A program made the translations under genes and the position numbers. Of a stretch of DNA of 64,000 bases, positions 16,879 through 24,557 are shown piece after piece. The stretch's first letter is position 1; every line of letters starts with the position of its first letter. Under the pieces are notes generated by a model, which had not been told where the DNA came from, made no database searches, and worked only from the letters and a program-made list of their open reading frames with translations. Source of the stretch: Sphaerimonospora thailandensis (GTDB lineage: Bacteria > Actinomycetota > Actinomycetes > Streptosporangiales > Streptosporangiaceae). The DNA is taken from NCBI RefSeq assembly GCF_016863115.1, contig NZ_BOOG01000026.1, forward strand, positions 1-64,000, read 5' to 3'.

Positions 16879-18132
16879 ATGCCCGAGCTGGTCTCACGTC
16901 GCATAACCGGTCATGCCGAGGAGTTCCTCGACGCCTTCAGAGTGGTGATCGTGAACGGACCGAGGCAGTCGGGCAAGACTACTCTGCTTCAGCAGTTCAA
17001 CGAGGGGAGAGAGGGGACGTATCTCACTCTTGATGACGGCCCCTTGAGATCGGCCGCGCAGGCCGATCCTGCTGTCTTCATCGCCGACGGGTCGCGTCCG
17101 ATGATGATCGACGAGATCCAGCGGGGGGGAGACGACCTGATCCTCGCGATCAAGGCGGAGGTCGATCGGAAGGCCGAACGCGGGCAGTTCGTCCTGGCGG
17201 GTTCCACGAGGTTTCTGTCCACGCCGTCGTTGAGCGAATCACTTGCCGGGCGCGCGGGCATCCTCGAACTCTGGCCATTCGCCCAGGAGGAGCTTGCCGG
17301 AACCGGTGAATCCTTTCTTGTGACGGCCTTCAACGATCCCGAAGCGTTGCGGTCTTCATCGCTCAGCGACTACAGCCGAAGGGACTACTTCGAGTTGGTC
17401 TGCCGAGGTTTCTACCCGGAGGCAGTCACGATGAGGTCGGAGTTCACTCGAGACAGGTGGTACCGGACCTATGTTCAGTCGATCATCGATACCGACATCA
17501 GGGAGATGGCGCGAGTCGATGAGCCGAGCAGTCTCCGGCAACTACTCACCCTTGTTGCGGCGAGTACGGCGCAAGAGCCGAACATGGTCAAGATCGGCAG
17601 TGATCTCCAGCTCCATCGAAGTACGGTCAACCGTTATGTCGGCCTGCTGGAGACCGTCTTCCTGATCCGTCAGGTTCCGGCGTGGTCTCGAAATCTTGTG
17701 GCCCGGGCGGTTCGCCGTCCCAAGCTGCACGTCACCGATACCGGCCTCGCCTCTCATCTGATCGGTGTCGACGCGGACGGCCTGGCTGCCAGGGTCTCGC
17801 CCGCACGAGGCCCTCTCATCGAGTCGTTCATCGTCAACGAGATCGCGAAGCAGGCCACGTGGGCGCCGTTCCGAGTAGGACTCCATCACTGGAGAGTCAG
17901 CCAGGGGGCTGAGGTCGACCTCGTACTTGAACGGAACAACGGGCGGATCGTCGGTGTGGAGGCCAAAGCCACCGACTCTGTCAATCAGGCCGATTTCAAG
18001 GGCCTTGTAGCTCTACGCGAGAGCCTCGGCGAGGATTTCCTTCACGGCTTTGTCTTCTACACCGGAGTGAGATCGCTGTCGTTCGGAGACCGGCTGACAG
18101 CGTTGCCCATCAGCGCCCTCTGGGACAGGTAG
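16879..18132 (+). CDS. AAA ATPase with DUF4143 C-terminal domain
   Basis: A 417-residue ATPase of the AAA_14/DUF4143 group. Walker A is GPRQSGKTT (27-35) and Walker B is MMIDEIQ (~75-81). An arginine-containing sensor region (AGSTRFLS) and a winged-helix-like stretch (MVKIGSDLQLHRSTVNRY) follow. The C-terminal DUF4143 part contains HVTDTGLASHL, a GPLIESFIVNEI helix and a restriction-endonuclease-like core, GAEVDLVLE then VGVEAKA. Genes of this group are patchily distributed and tend to sit in variable regions; their biological role is poorly defined. GGAGGGGAG precedes the ATG at 16879. The gene is visibly less GC-rich than its neighbours and lies between 42-bp direct repeats. Confidence 0.85.
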   Translation: MPELVSRRITGHAEEFLDAFRVVIVNGPRQSGKTTLLQQFNEGREGTYLTLDDGPLRSAAQADPAVFIADGSRPMMIDEIQRGGDDLILAIKAEVDRKAERGQFVLAGSTRFLSTPSLSESLAGRAGILELWPFAQEELAGTGESFLVTAFNDPEALRSSSLSDYSRRDYFELVCRGFYPEAVTMRSEFTRDRWYRTYVQSIIDTDIREMARVDEPSSLRQLLTLVAASTAQEPNMVKIGSDLQLHRSTVNRYVGLLETVFLIRQVPAWSRNLVARAVRRPKLHVTDTGLASHLIGVDADGLAARVSPARGPLIESFIVNEIAKQATWAPFRVGLHHWRVSQGAEVDLVLERNNGRIVGVEAKATDSVNQADFKGLVALRESLGEDFLHGFVFYTGVRSLSFGDRLTALPISALWDR

Positions 18133-18283
18133 AGCTTCGAGGGCGGCCCGGGCGTGGGCGAGCAGATGGCCCAGCCTTCATCAGGAGGTCCGGCAGGTAG
18201 GCCCGGTAGTGGCAAGGCCGGCGCTCTGCCCGTGTCGCGCCGCTCGGAGTCCCCGGCCATGACATGGCGATGTACTCAGCCAC
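18110..18283 (-). pseudogene. Truncated N-terminal remnant of a Fic-like gene
   Basis: A 57-codon minus-strand frame opens with a GTG preceded by a strong GGAGGG site about 7 bases away. Its first 40 residues (VAEYIAMSWPGTPSGATRA, later PCHYRAYLPDLLMKAG) resemble, from memory, the N-terminus of actinobacterial Fic-family proteins, in which a YRAYLPDPL-like segment precedes the Fic core. The frame then loses sense and stops inside the convergent ATPase gene, so the catalytic core (HPFxxGN motif) is absent. It probably lost its body when the ATPase gene arrived or when the region was rearranged. Confidence 0.5.
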
Positions 18284-18301
18284 AAGTGTTCCCTCCGCCC
18301 G

Positions 18302-18338
18302 GCCATACGAACACTTAAAGGCTAACCGTTCGTATGGC
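18302..18338. promoter_or_regulatory. 11-bp perfect inverted repeat between divergent genes
   Basis: GCCATACGAAC (18302-18312) and GTTCGTATGGC (18328-18338) are perfect inverted copies separated by a 15-base AT-rich spacer. They lie between the minus-strand Fic-like remnant and the plus-strand ABC-F gene. The layout suits an operator for a dimeric regulator of the former Fic-like gene. Confidence 0.55.
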
Positions 18339-18431
18339 TCCGAGGTGGGAACGCCGCCAACCCGGGGGAGGCTGGCGGAAAACGAGATGCCCGGGGGCGA
18401 AGCCGCTGGATAGCCTGCGTGCGAGCGTGGG

Positions 18432-18473
18432 AGGAGAACACCGTGGGACACGTCGAGGTCGGGCATCTCACGC
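18432..18473 (+). repeat. Direct repeat copy 2: native ABC-F start region
   Basis: This copy includes the working Shine-Dalgarno AGGAG, the GTG start at 18443 and the first codons of the ABC-F gene. It pairs with 16626-16667. Confidence 0.9.
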
Positions 18474-20053
18474 ATGTGCTGCCCGATGGCAGGCCGCTGC
18501 TGGACGACGTCTCGTTCCGGATCGGGGAGGGTGTCAAGGCCGCCCTCGTCGGCCCCAACGGAGCGGGCAAGACGACGCTGATCCGTCTGATCTCCGGTGA
18601 TCTCCAGCCGGTCGAGGGCTCGGTGGCGCACTCCGGCGGTCTCGGCGTGATGCGCCAGTTCATCGGCGGAATCCGCGACGGCAGCACGGTCCACGACCTG
18701 CTGCTCGGGGTCGCGCCCACGCGGGTGCGGGAGGCCGCGGCCCGGCTCCACGACGCCGAGCTCGCGATGATGGAGCGCGACGACGAGAAGACCCAGATGC
18801 GGTACGCCCAGGCGATCACCGACTACACCGACGCCGGCGGCTACGACGCCGAGGTGCTCTGGGACGCCTGTACGGTCGCCGCCCTCGGCCTGCCGTACGA
18901 CAAGGTGAAATACCGTGACGTGGGGACGCTCTCGGGGGGTGAGCAGAAGCGGCTCGTGCTGGAGGCGCTGCTGCGCGGGCCGGATCAGACCCTGCTGCTC
19001 GACGAGCCGGACAACTACCTCGACGTGCCGGGCAAGCTCTGGCTGGAGCAGGCGCTGCGGGAGACCCCGAAGACGGTCCTGCTCGTCTCCCACGACAGGC
19101 AGCTCCTGGCCAACGCGGCGGACCGGATCGTCACCGTCGAGTCCGGGAACATCTGGGTCCACGGCGGCGGATTCGCTACGTACGCCGAGGCCCGGAGGGA
19201 ACGCAACGAGCGGCTCGACGAGCTGCGCCGCCGCTGGGACGAGGAGCACGCCAAGCTCAGGCGCCTGGTGAACATGCTCAAACAGAAGGCGCGCTACAAC
19301 GACGGCATGGCCCCGGCCTATCACGCGGCGCAGACGCGTCTGCGCAGGTTCGAGGAGGCGGGGCCGCCCGAGCTCGCGCCCAAGGACCAGCTCATCAGCA
19401 TGCGCCTGCACGGCGGCCGCACCGGCAAACGCGCCATCATCTGCGAGAACCTCGAACTCAGCGGCCTGATGAAGCCGTTCGATCTGGAAGTCTGGTATGG
19501 CGAGCGCGTCGCCGTACTCGGCTCCAACGGGTCGGGCAAGTCCCACTTCCTGCGGCTGCTCTCGGGCGAGGAGATCCGGCACACCGGGGCGGCCCGGCTC
19601 GGCGCAAGGGTCGTTCCCGGGCATTTCGCTCAGACGCATGCCCGTCCTGAGCTGTTCGGGCGTACGCCGTGCGAGATCGTGATGACCGAGCACGCCCGGC
19701 TCAGGAACGAGGCGATGAAGGCCCTGGCCCGTTACGAACTGGCCGGACGGGTCGCCGACCAGCGGTTCGAGACGCTGTCGGGAGGTCAGCAGGCCAGGCT
19801 GCAGATCCTGCTGCTCGAGCTGTCCGGCGCCACGCTGCTGCTGCTCGACGAGCCGACCGACAACCTCGACCTGGCCAGCGCGGAGGCGCTTCAGGAAGGC
19901 CTGGACTCCTTCGACGGCACCGTGCTGGCGGTGACCCACGACCGATGGTTCGCCGCCGATTTCGACCGTTACCTGGTCTTCGGCGCCGACGGGCGGGTCT
20001 ACGAATCGCCCGAGCCGGTCTGGGACGAACGTAGGGTCGCCCGCCCGAGATAG
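18443..20053 (+). CDS. ABC-F family ATP-binding protein
   Basis: A 536-residue soluble tandem ATPase without membrane segments. Domain 1 has Walker A GPNGAGKTT (37-45), signature LSGGEQKRL and Walker B LLLDEPDNYLD. Domain 2 has Walker A GSNGSGKS (~360), signature LSGGQQARL and Walker B LLLDEPTDNLD. They are joined by a charged helical linker (ARRERNERLDELRRRWDEEH and onward). ABC-F proteins act on the ribosome, either in translation control or in protection from antibiotics; which applies here cannot be told from motifs. The GTG at 18443 follows AGGAG by 6 bases, and this exact start region is duplicated 1.8 kb upstream. Confidence 0.88.
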   Translation: MGHVEVGHLTHVLPDGRPLLDDVSFRIGEGVKAALVGPNGAGKTTLIRLISGDLQPVEGSVAHSGGLGVMRQFIGGIRDGSTVHDLLLGVAPTRVREAAARLHDAELAMMERDDEKTQMRYAQAITDYTDAGGYDAEVLWDACTVAALGLPYDKVKYRDVGTLSGGEQKRLVLEALLRGPDQTLLLDEPDNYLDVPGKLWLEQALRETPKTVLLVSHDRQLLANAADRIVTVESGNIWVHGGGFATYAEARRERNERLDELRRRWDEEHAKLRRLVNMLKQKARYNDGMAPAYHAAQTRLRRFEEAGPPELAPKDQLISMRLHGGRTGKRAIICENLELSGLMKPFDLEVWYGERVAVLGSNGSGKSHFLRLLSGEEIRHTGAARLGARVVPGHFAQTHARPELFGRTPCEIVMTEHARLRNEAMKALARYELAGRVADQRFETLSGGQQARLQILLLELSGATLLLLDEPTDNLDLASAEALQEGLDSFDGTVLAVTHDRWFAADFDRYLVFGADGRVYESPEPVWDERRVARPR

Positions 20054-20168
20054 CGATGCCGGGCCGGGAACGCCCGTCGGAAACAGCCAGGTGAAAGCCC
20101 GTAAAGATACCGTACGGCCTGCGCGTGTCCGAGGCCTCGCCGCCCGTTTCAGGGGTTATGACGTCTAA

Positions 20169-20966
20169 GTGACTCGACGTAGCCGAATGACGATCGCCCT
20201 CGCTCTCGCCCTAGCCGGCCTGGCGCCGGCGGCGTGCGGCGAAGACAAGCAGGCGGATATCCGGCCGCTCGTCCTCAAGGAGCAGGTCTCCTCCATCGCG
20301 AAGTCCGGCGCCGGCTATGTGGTGAGCTGGGCGGGCGTGCTCAGCAACGCCAACCGCTGGCACTTCGGGGAGCACGCGATCGCGACCGTCACCGCTGTGG
20401 ACGCGGCGGGCAAGCAGGTCGCCCACCTGGAGCAACCGCTGGACGCGGTGCCACCGGGGAGGTCCGTGGCGTTCAGCGGCCAGACGACGGCCACCGGGCA
20501 GCCGGTCCGGGTGAAGATCGAATGCGGCCACGCGACCTGGCATCTCGTTCCGCGCATTCCGTCGGCCTTCCTGACGTTCCCGATCTCCGATGTCGTCACC
20601 GAACGGCTGCACGAGGGCAGCTATCTGATCACGGGCTACGTGCTCGATCCCTTCCTCAAGGCGGCGAGCGGCGTCGCGGTGACGGCCCTGTTGAGAGACG
20701 CCGCGGGCAAGCTGGCCGGGGGCGGCACCGCCTACCTCGAGAAGGTCCAGTCGAACCTCAAACGCCGCTTCGTGATCACGATCGACGGTGTGACCGGCGG
20801 CACGGTCGCCAAGACCGACGTGCGTGCCAGGACGTGGGGGACGACCGCCAAGCCGTACATCGACCTGGCCCTCGCCGGGGCGGTTCCGATCCACACCGTC
20901 GCGCCGAGCACCAAGCCGTTCGACAAGGACCGCGGCTATCAGGTGCTCGCCGATCGGCGGCAGTGA
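20169..20966 (+). CDS. Putative secreted lipoprotein of unknown function
   Basis: A 265-residue exported protein. The N-terminus MTRRSRMTIALALALAGLAP is a signal peptide, and C23 (APAAC) is a probable lipidation site although Pro at -3 is atypical. The body has two beta-rich halves, each like an Ig or FxLYD-type fold: VSWAGVLSNANRWHFGEHAI in the first and LITGYVLDPFLKAAS in the second. No catalytic motif is apparent. Two starts are possible, GTG 20169 and ATG 20187; the later one leaves a shorter, cleaner signal. The gene is followed 84 bp downstream by a reductase gene on the same strand. Confidence 0.7.
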   Translation: MTRRSRMTIALALALAGLAPAACGEDKQADIRPLVLKEQVSSIAKSGAGYVVSWAGVLSNANRWHFGEHAIATVTAVDAAGKQVAHLEQPLDAVPPGRSVAFSGQTTATGQPVRVKIECGHATWHLVPRIPSAFLTFPISDVVTERLHEGSYLITGYVLDPFLKAASGVAVTALLRDAAGKLAGGGTAYLEKVQSNLKRRFVITIDGVTGGTVAKTDVRARTWGTTAKPYIDLALAGAVPIHTVAPSTKPFDKDRGYQVLADRRQ

Positions 20967-21049
20967 GCGGCGCGCGGCGAGCAGCGGATCACGGGCGGGG
21001 ACCGGCGCCACCACCGGCACCGGCAGCCGGGGCAGGTTACCGTGAGGGC

Positions 21050-22150
21050 ATGAGAACCCCGAGGATCGTGCTCTTCGGAGCCACCGGGTTCACCGGCCGG
21101 CTCGCGGCGGCGGCGCTGATCGCGCGCGGAGCCCGGCCGCTGCTCGTGGGGCGCGACCCCGCCAGACTGGATGCCTTCGCCGCGTCTCTGCCGGTCCGGC
21201 CGCCGACGGCGGTCGCCGACGTGAGCCGCCCGGAGTCGGTTCGCAGAACCGTCGGCCCGGGTGACGTGCTGATCTCGGCGGTCGGACCGTTCATGCGCTG
21301 GGGGGAGGCGGCGGTCGCGGCGGCGACCGAGGCGGGCGCCGTCTACCTGGACACCGCGGGCGAGCCCCCGTTCATCAAGCGGATCTTCCAGCGGTACGGC
21401 CCGGCCGCCGGCGCGGGCGGCGCCACACTGATCACCGCCTTCGGATACGACTACGTGCCCGGCAACCTGGCCGCGGCCCTGGCTCTGCACAAGGCGGGCT
21501 CCGAGGCCGTGCGGGTGGACATCGGCTACTTCGTGCGCGGCGACCTGGCCGCCCGCCTCAGCCCCGGCACGCGCGCCTCCGCGCTCGGCGTCCTTCTCGA
21601 TCCGATGTACGGCTTCCGCGAGGGCCGCATCGTCCGAGAACACGGCCGCACCCGTGCCTTCGTCGTCGGGGGACGCCGGCGGTACGGCATGGCCGTGGGG
21701 ACCTCGGAGCACTTCGCGCTGCCGCCGGCCCATCCCGGCCTGCGTGAAGTCAACGTCTACCTCGGCTGGCTGGGCAGGTTGACCCGGGCCGCGGGGACGC
21801 TGGCCCGGGCGACTCCGGTGCTCGCCGCCATGCCGGGCGCCAGGCGGGTGACGGACGCGTTGGTCGATCGGGTCATCCGCTCGGGGCGGCCACCCGGCCA
21901 CGCCGCGCCGGCGGTCTCCTCCCAGATCGTCGCGGAGGCGTACGACGCGAGAGGGCGCCTGCTCGCCGCCGTGGAGCTCAACGGAGGAGACCCGTACGAC
22001 TTCACCGCGCGGATCCTGGCCTGGGGCGCGACCACCGCACTCGCCGAGGGCGTACGAGGCACGGGCGCACTCGGCCCGGTGGACGCCTTCGGTCTTGAGG
22101 CGCTCACCCGGGGGTGTGCGGAGGCCGGGCTCGGGGCGGAGACTCGCTGA
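21050..22150 (+). CDS. Saccharopine dehydrogenase-like NAD(P)-binding protein
   Basis: A 366-residue protein with an N-terminal Rossmann fold (IVLFGATGFTGRL, 6-18) of the saccharopine dehydrogenase / trans-acting enoyl reductase group. Typical features are GDVLISAVGPFMRWG, the small-residue turn AGAVYLDTAGEPPF and TAFGYDYVPGNLA. Relatives reduce or isomerise lipid or polyketide intermediates in actinomycetes; the substrate here is unknown. A TACCGT box (21038-21043) ends 6 bases before the ATG with no Shine-Dalgarno, so the mRNA may be leaderless. The long frame open from 20234 is an antiphase extension and is rejected. Confidence 0.8.
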   Translation: MRTPRIVLFGATGFTGRLAAAALIARGARPLLVGRDPARLDAFAASLPVRPPTAVADVSRPESVRRTVGPGDVLISAVGPFMRWGEAAVAAATEAGAVYLDTAGEPPFIKRIFQRYGPAAGAGGATLITAFGYDYVPGNLAAALALHKAGSEAVRVDIGYFVRGDLAARLSPGTRASALGVLLDPMYGFREGRIVREHGRTRAFVVGGRRRYGMAVGTSEHFALPPAHPGLREVNVYLGWLGRLTRAAGTLARATPVLAAMPGARRVTDALVDRVIRSGRPPGHAAPAVSSQIVAEAYDARGRLLAAVELNGGDPYDFTARILAWGATTALAEGVRGTGALGPVDAFGLEALTRGCAEAGLGAETR

Positions 22151-22334
22151 GGCGCTATGTGCGGGATTTGCCCGATCAATACTGATTTTTACCGCTAGTT
22201 AAACAAATAAATCCCTGAACCGGCAAATAAGTAGACAATTTTGGTGGGGAGATCGGGGGTGATTTCACCGCGTTCTGGGCGCGCTTCGGGGAAAGGGTAG
22301 AGCGGGTAGTTACCGAGCATTTACTCTGAGTTAT

Positions 22335-24416
22335 ATGAATGATGGCGTCCTGGTCGAGGCGTTGCGTGCACGCGATCCGGGTGCTCTCGCCGCGCTCTAT
22401 GACATGTATGCGGAGAGCATCTACCGATACTGCCGGATGATGCTGGACGGTCCCGACAACGCCCAGGTCGCGTTAAGAGACACTTTGATCGCCGCCGAGG
22501 CCCTCGTCGGTTCGCTGACGGACCACGAGTCGTTCCGGCCGTGGTTGTACGCCCTGGCGCGCGGGGAGTGCCTGCGCCGCAGGACACCGGGTACGTCGCC
22601 GGACGACCGGACCCGTAACGGCGATCAGGCGAGCGATCAGGCGAGTGATCCGGGGGCCGCGCCGAGCACGATGCCGTTCGGCGTCACGCCGTTCCACGCC
22701 GCGCAGTTCCAAACGGGACAGTTCGGTACAGGAAAGTTCGCGGCAGTGCCGTACGGTACTGCCGACGTCACCGGCCCGGTGGGTTCCACCGACGCGGTGG
22801 CGGCCGATCTGCGGGTGGTGGCCCAGGGCGCCGTGTCCGCGCTGGCGTCGGAGTACCGCGAGGTTCTCGAGTTGACCACGCGGCACGACCTGTCGACGGC
22901 CGAGGTGGCGACTATGTTCGGCACCGGCCAGCGTTATGTGGAGGGATTGCGTGAGTCGGCGGCCGACCGGCTGCGCGACGCGATCACGGCCGAGATCCTC
23001 GCGAGGAAGAACGCGACCGGCTGCGATCGGGCCGACAAGATGCTCGAGGGGTTCTCCGGTCGGCTCACCTCTCAGACGCGCCAGCGGTTGATCAAGCATC
23101 TGGCGCGGTGCGAAAGCTGTTCCAGGCACCGGATCCGCCAGGTCTCTCCGGCCAAGGTCTTCGCTCAACTACCCGAGACCGCCCTGCCCGACACGCTGCG
23201 CGTCCGGGTGCTGAGCTGCTTCGTCGATCCCGAGCTCGTTCCCTATCGGCGGTTCGTCGCGAAACGGGTGGGTGCGCTCGATCCGTCGGGTTTTCCCAGG
23301 GCGGGCACCCGGCGGGAGGGTCGGTTGGCGCAGGCGGTGGCTGGGGCGGTGGCCACGATAGCGGCCGCGGCGGCGATCGCCCTGGTCTTCGCACAGTTCT
23401 CCGGTGACATCACGGATTCGGCCACCGGGGGCATCGCGCGGCGGTGGCCCGTCGCCGGCGGGGTCGTCGGCCAGACGCCGGGTACGCCGGGTACGCCGGG
23501 GCCTGACAGCACCTCGGAGGGCGCCGACGCCCGCGCCCAGCATCCGCCTCAGCCCGAGCCCGAGTCTCAGCCCGGCCACTACGACCTGGCCGAGCCGGTG
23601 ATCCCAGTGATCCCGGCCGGCCCGGTTCCGCTGCCGGCTCCCGCGCCCCGCCCGGCTCCGCCTCCATCCGAACCCCCACACCCGTCACCCCCACACTCAT
23701 CTCACCCACGCTCGCCGCGACCGGCGCCGAACCCGTCCGCGGAGCCGTCCGGCCCGGAGCCGATGCCGCCAGGCGAGGAGCCGGAGGACATTCCCCCGAG
23801 TGACACCGGGTCCACTCCATCGCCCAAGCCGCCCTCCGGGTTCCCGTCCGAAGGCCCCCCACCACACCGGCCCGGTCACAGGCCACCGCCGCACCGTCCA
23901 GGACCCTGGCCGGGCGGTCACCATCCCGGACCCTGGCCGGATCACGGTCACTGGCCGGGCCGCGATCACCAGCACCACCGTTGGCCGCATAAGGACTGGG
24001 ACGAGACGCCCCGGCCGACGGTGCGACCTTCACCCACTCCGACGTCCCCGCCGAGTAGCGCCATGCCGCGGACCCCTTCGGCCCGGCCGTACCCGCCCGG
24101 TTCGCGCCGCTGGTTCCGCTACGGCGGGAGCAGAGCGGACCGCTACGGCGGGGGCAGAGCGGACCGGGCCGGGACGGTGAAAACCGGAGCAGCGAGCGGA
24201 GCGCGGGACGAGCGGCGGGTGCCGCGGGCGGAGCGTTCCGCGTCTTCCGCGTCTTCCGCGTCTTCCGCGTCTTCCGCGTCTTCCGCGTCATCCGAGCCCT
24301 CCGCGCCGAGCGGGAGGCCGACACCGGAACCCGAGCCAGGGCCGGCCCCGCCGCCTGCACCGCAGATCACCCCGCAGGCCGAGGCGCGGCCGACGCCGCA
24401 GCCGTCATCTTCCTGA
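22335..24416 (+). CDS. Membrane-tethered ECF-like sigma factor with internal zinc domain and Pro-rich exterior
   Basis: A 693-residue protein with four parts. Residues ~1-85 are sigma region 2 (LRARDPGALAALYDMYAESI, then RPWLYALARGECLRRR). A variable linker with repeats follows, then region 4 (~165-215, ALASEYREVLELTTRHDLS, then VATMFGTGQRYVEGL). Residues ~230-270 carry HLARCESC, the Hx3Cx2C pattern of a ZAS anti-sigma zinc domain. A single hydrophobic helix (~333-355) and then ~340 residues of Pro/Ser/Gly/His-rich, presumably extracytoplasmic, sequence follow. One polypeptide thus appears to hold sigma factor, inhibitory domain, membrane anchor and wall-spanning sensor. Related long actinobacterial ECF proteins are known. 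The upstream 180 bp is AT-rich and contains TTTACTCTGAGTTAT right at the ATG. Confidence 0.8.
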   Translation: MNDGVLVEALRARDPGALAALYDMYAESIYRYCRMMLDGPDNAQVALRDTLIAAEALVGSLTDHESFRPWLYALARGECLRRRTPGTSPDDRTRNGDQASDQASDPGAAPSTMPFGVTPFHAAQFQTGQFGTGKFAAVPYGTADVTGPVGSTDAVAADLRVVAQGAVSALASEYREVLELTTRHDLSTAEVATMFGTGQRYVEGLRESAADRLRDAITAEILARKNATGCDRADKMLEGFSGRLTSQTRQRLIKHLARCESCSRHRIRQVSPAKVFAQLPETALPDTLRVRVLSCFVDPELVPYRRFVAKRVGALDPSGFPRAGTRREGRLAQAVAGAVATIAAAAAIALVFAQFSGDITDSATGGIARRWPVAGGVVGQTPGTPGTPGPDSTSEGADARAQHPPQPEPESQPGHYDLAEPVIPVIPAGPVPLPAPAPRPAPPPSEPPHPSPPHSSHPRSPRPAPNPSAEPSGPEPMPPGEEPEDIPPSDTGSTPSPKPPSGFPSEGPPPHRPGHRPPPHRPGPWPGGHHPGPWPDHGHWPGRDHQHHRWPHKDWDETPRPTVRPSPTPTSPPSSAMPRTPSARPYPPGSRRWFRYGGSRADRYGGGRADRAGTVKTGAASGARDERRVPRAERSASSASSASSASSASSASSEPSAPSGRPTPEPEPGPAPPPAPQITPQAEARPTPQPSSS
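24241..24294 (+). repeat. 9-bp tandem repeat in the sigma-factor C-terminus
   Basis: CGTCTTCCG is repeated five times perfectly and once with a change (CGTCATCCG), encoding an Ala-Ser-Ser-like run in the extracytoplasmic tail. Being in frame, copy-number change would alter tail length only. Confidence 0.9.
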
Positions 24417-24480
24417 TGGCCCGGCTGTCCCGGTCGATTTCGCCGCTGTACTTATCGGGACGATCTCCTACATATGGCGA

Positions 24481-24519
24481 TTACTCTATGTACTCAAGAT
24501 GTGTACGCAGAGTAATCAC
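24481..24519. promoter_or_regulatory. Inverted repeat upstream of the NlpC/P60 gene
   Basis: GATTACTCT (24481-24489) and AGAGTAATC (24511-24519) are perfect inverted arms, with a second pair of GTAC blocks inside. It lies 38 bases before the ATG in an AT-rich patch. The half-site TTACTCT also occurs at the start of the upstream sigma gene (near 22321). It may be an operator or a leader stem-loop. Confidence 0.5.
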
Positions 24520-24557
24520 AGGGAACTTGGGGGAGTGGACGCACGGAAGGGGTAGTA

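Noticed and set aside
20234-21049. Upstream part of a 638-codon plus-strand frame
   Set aside because: It runs out of frame through the lipoprotein gene. Only the part from ATG 21050 encodes a recognisable protein.
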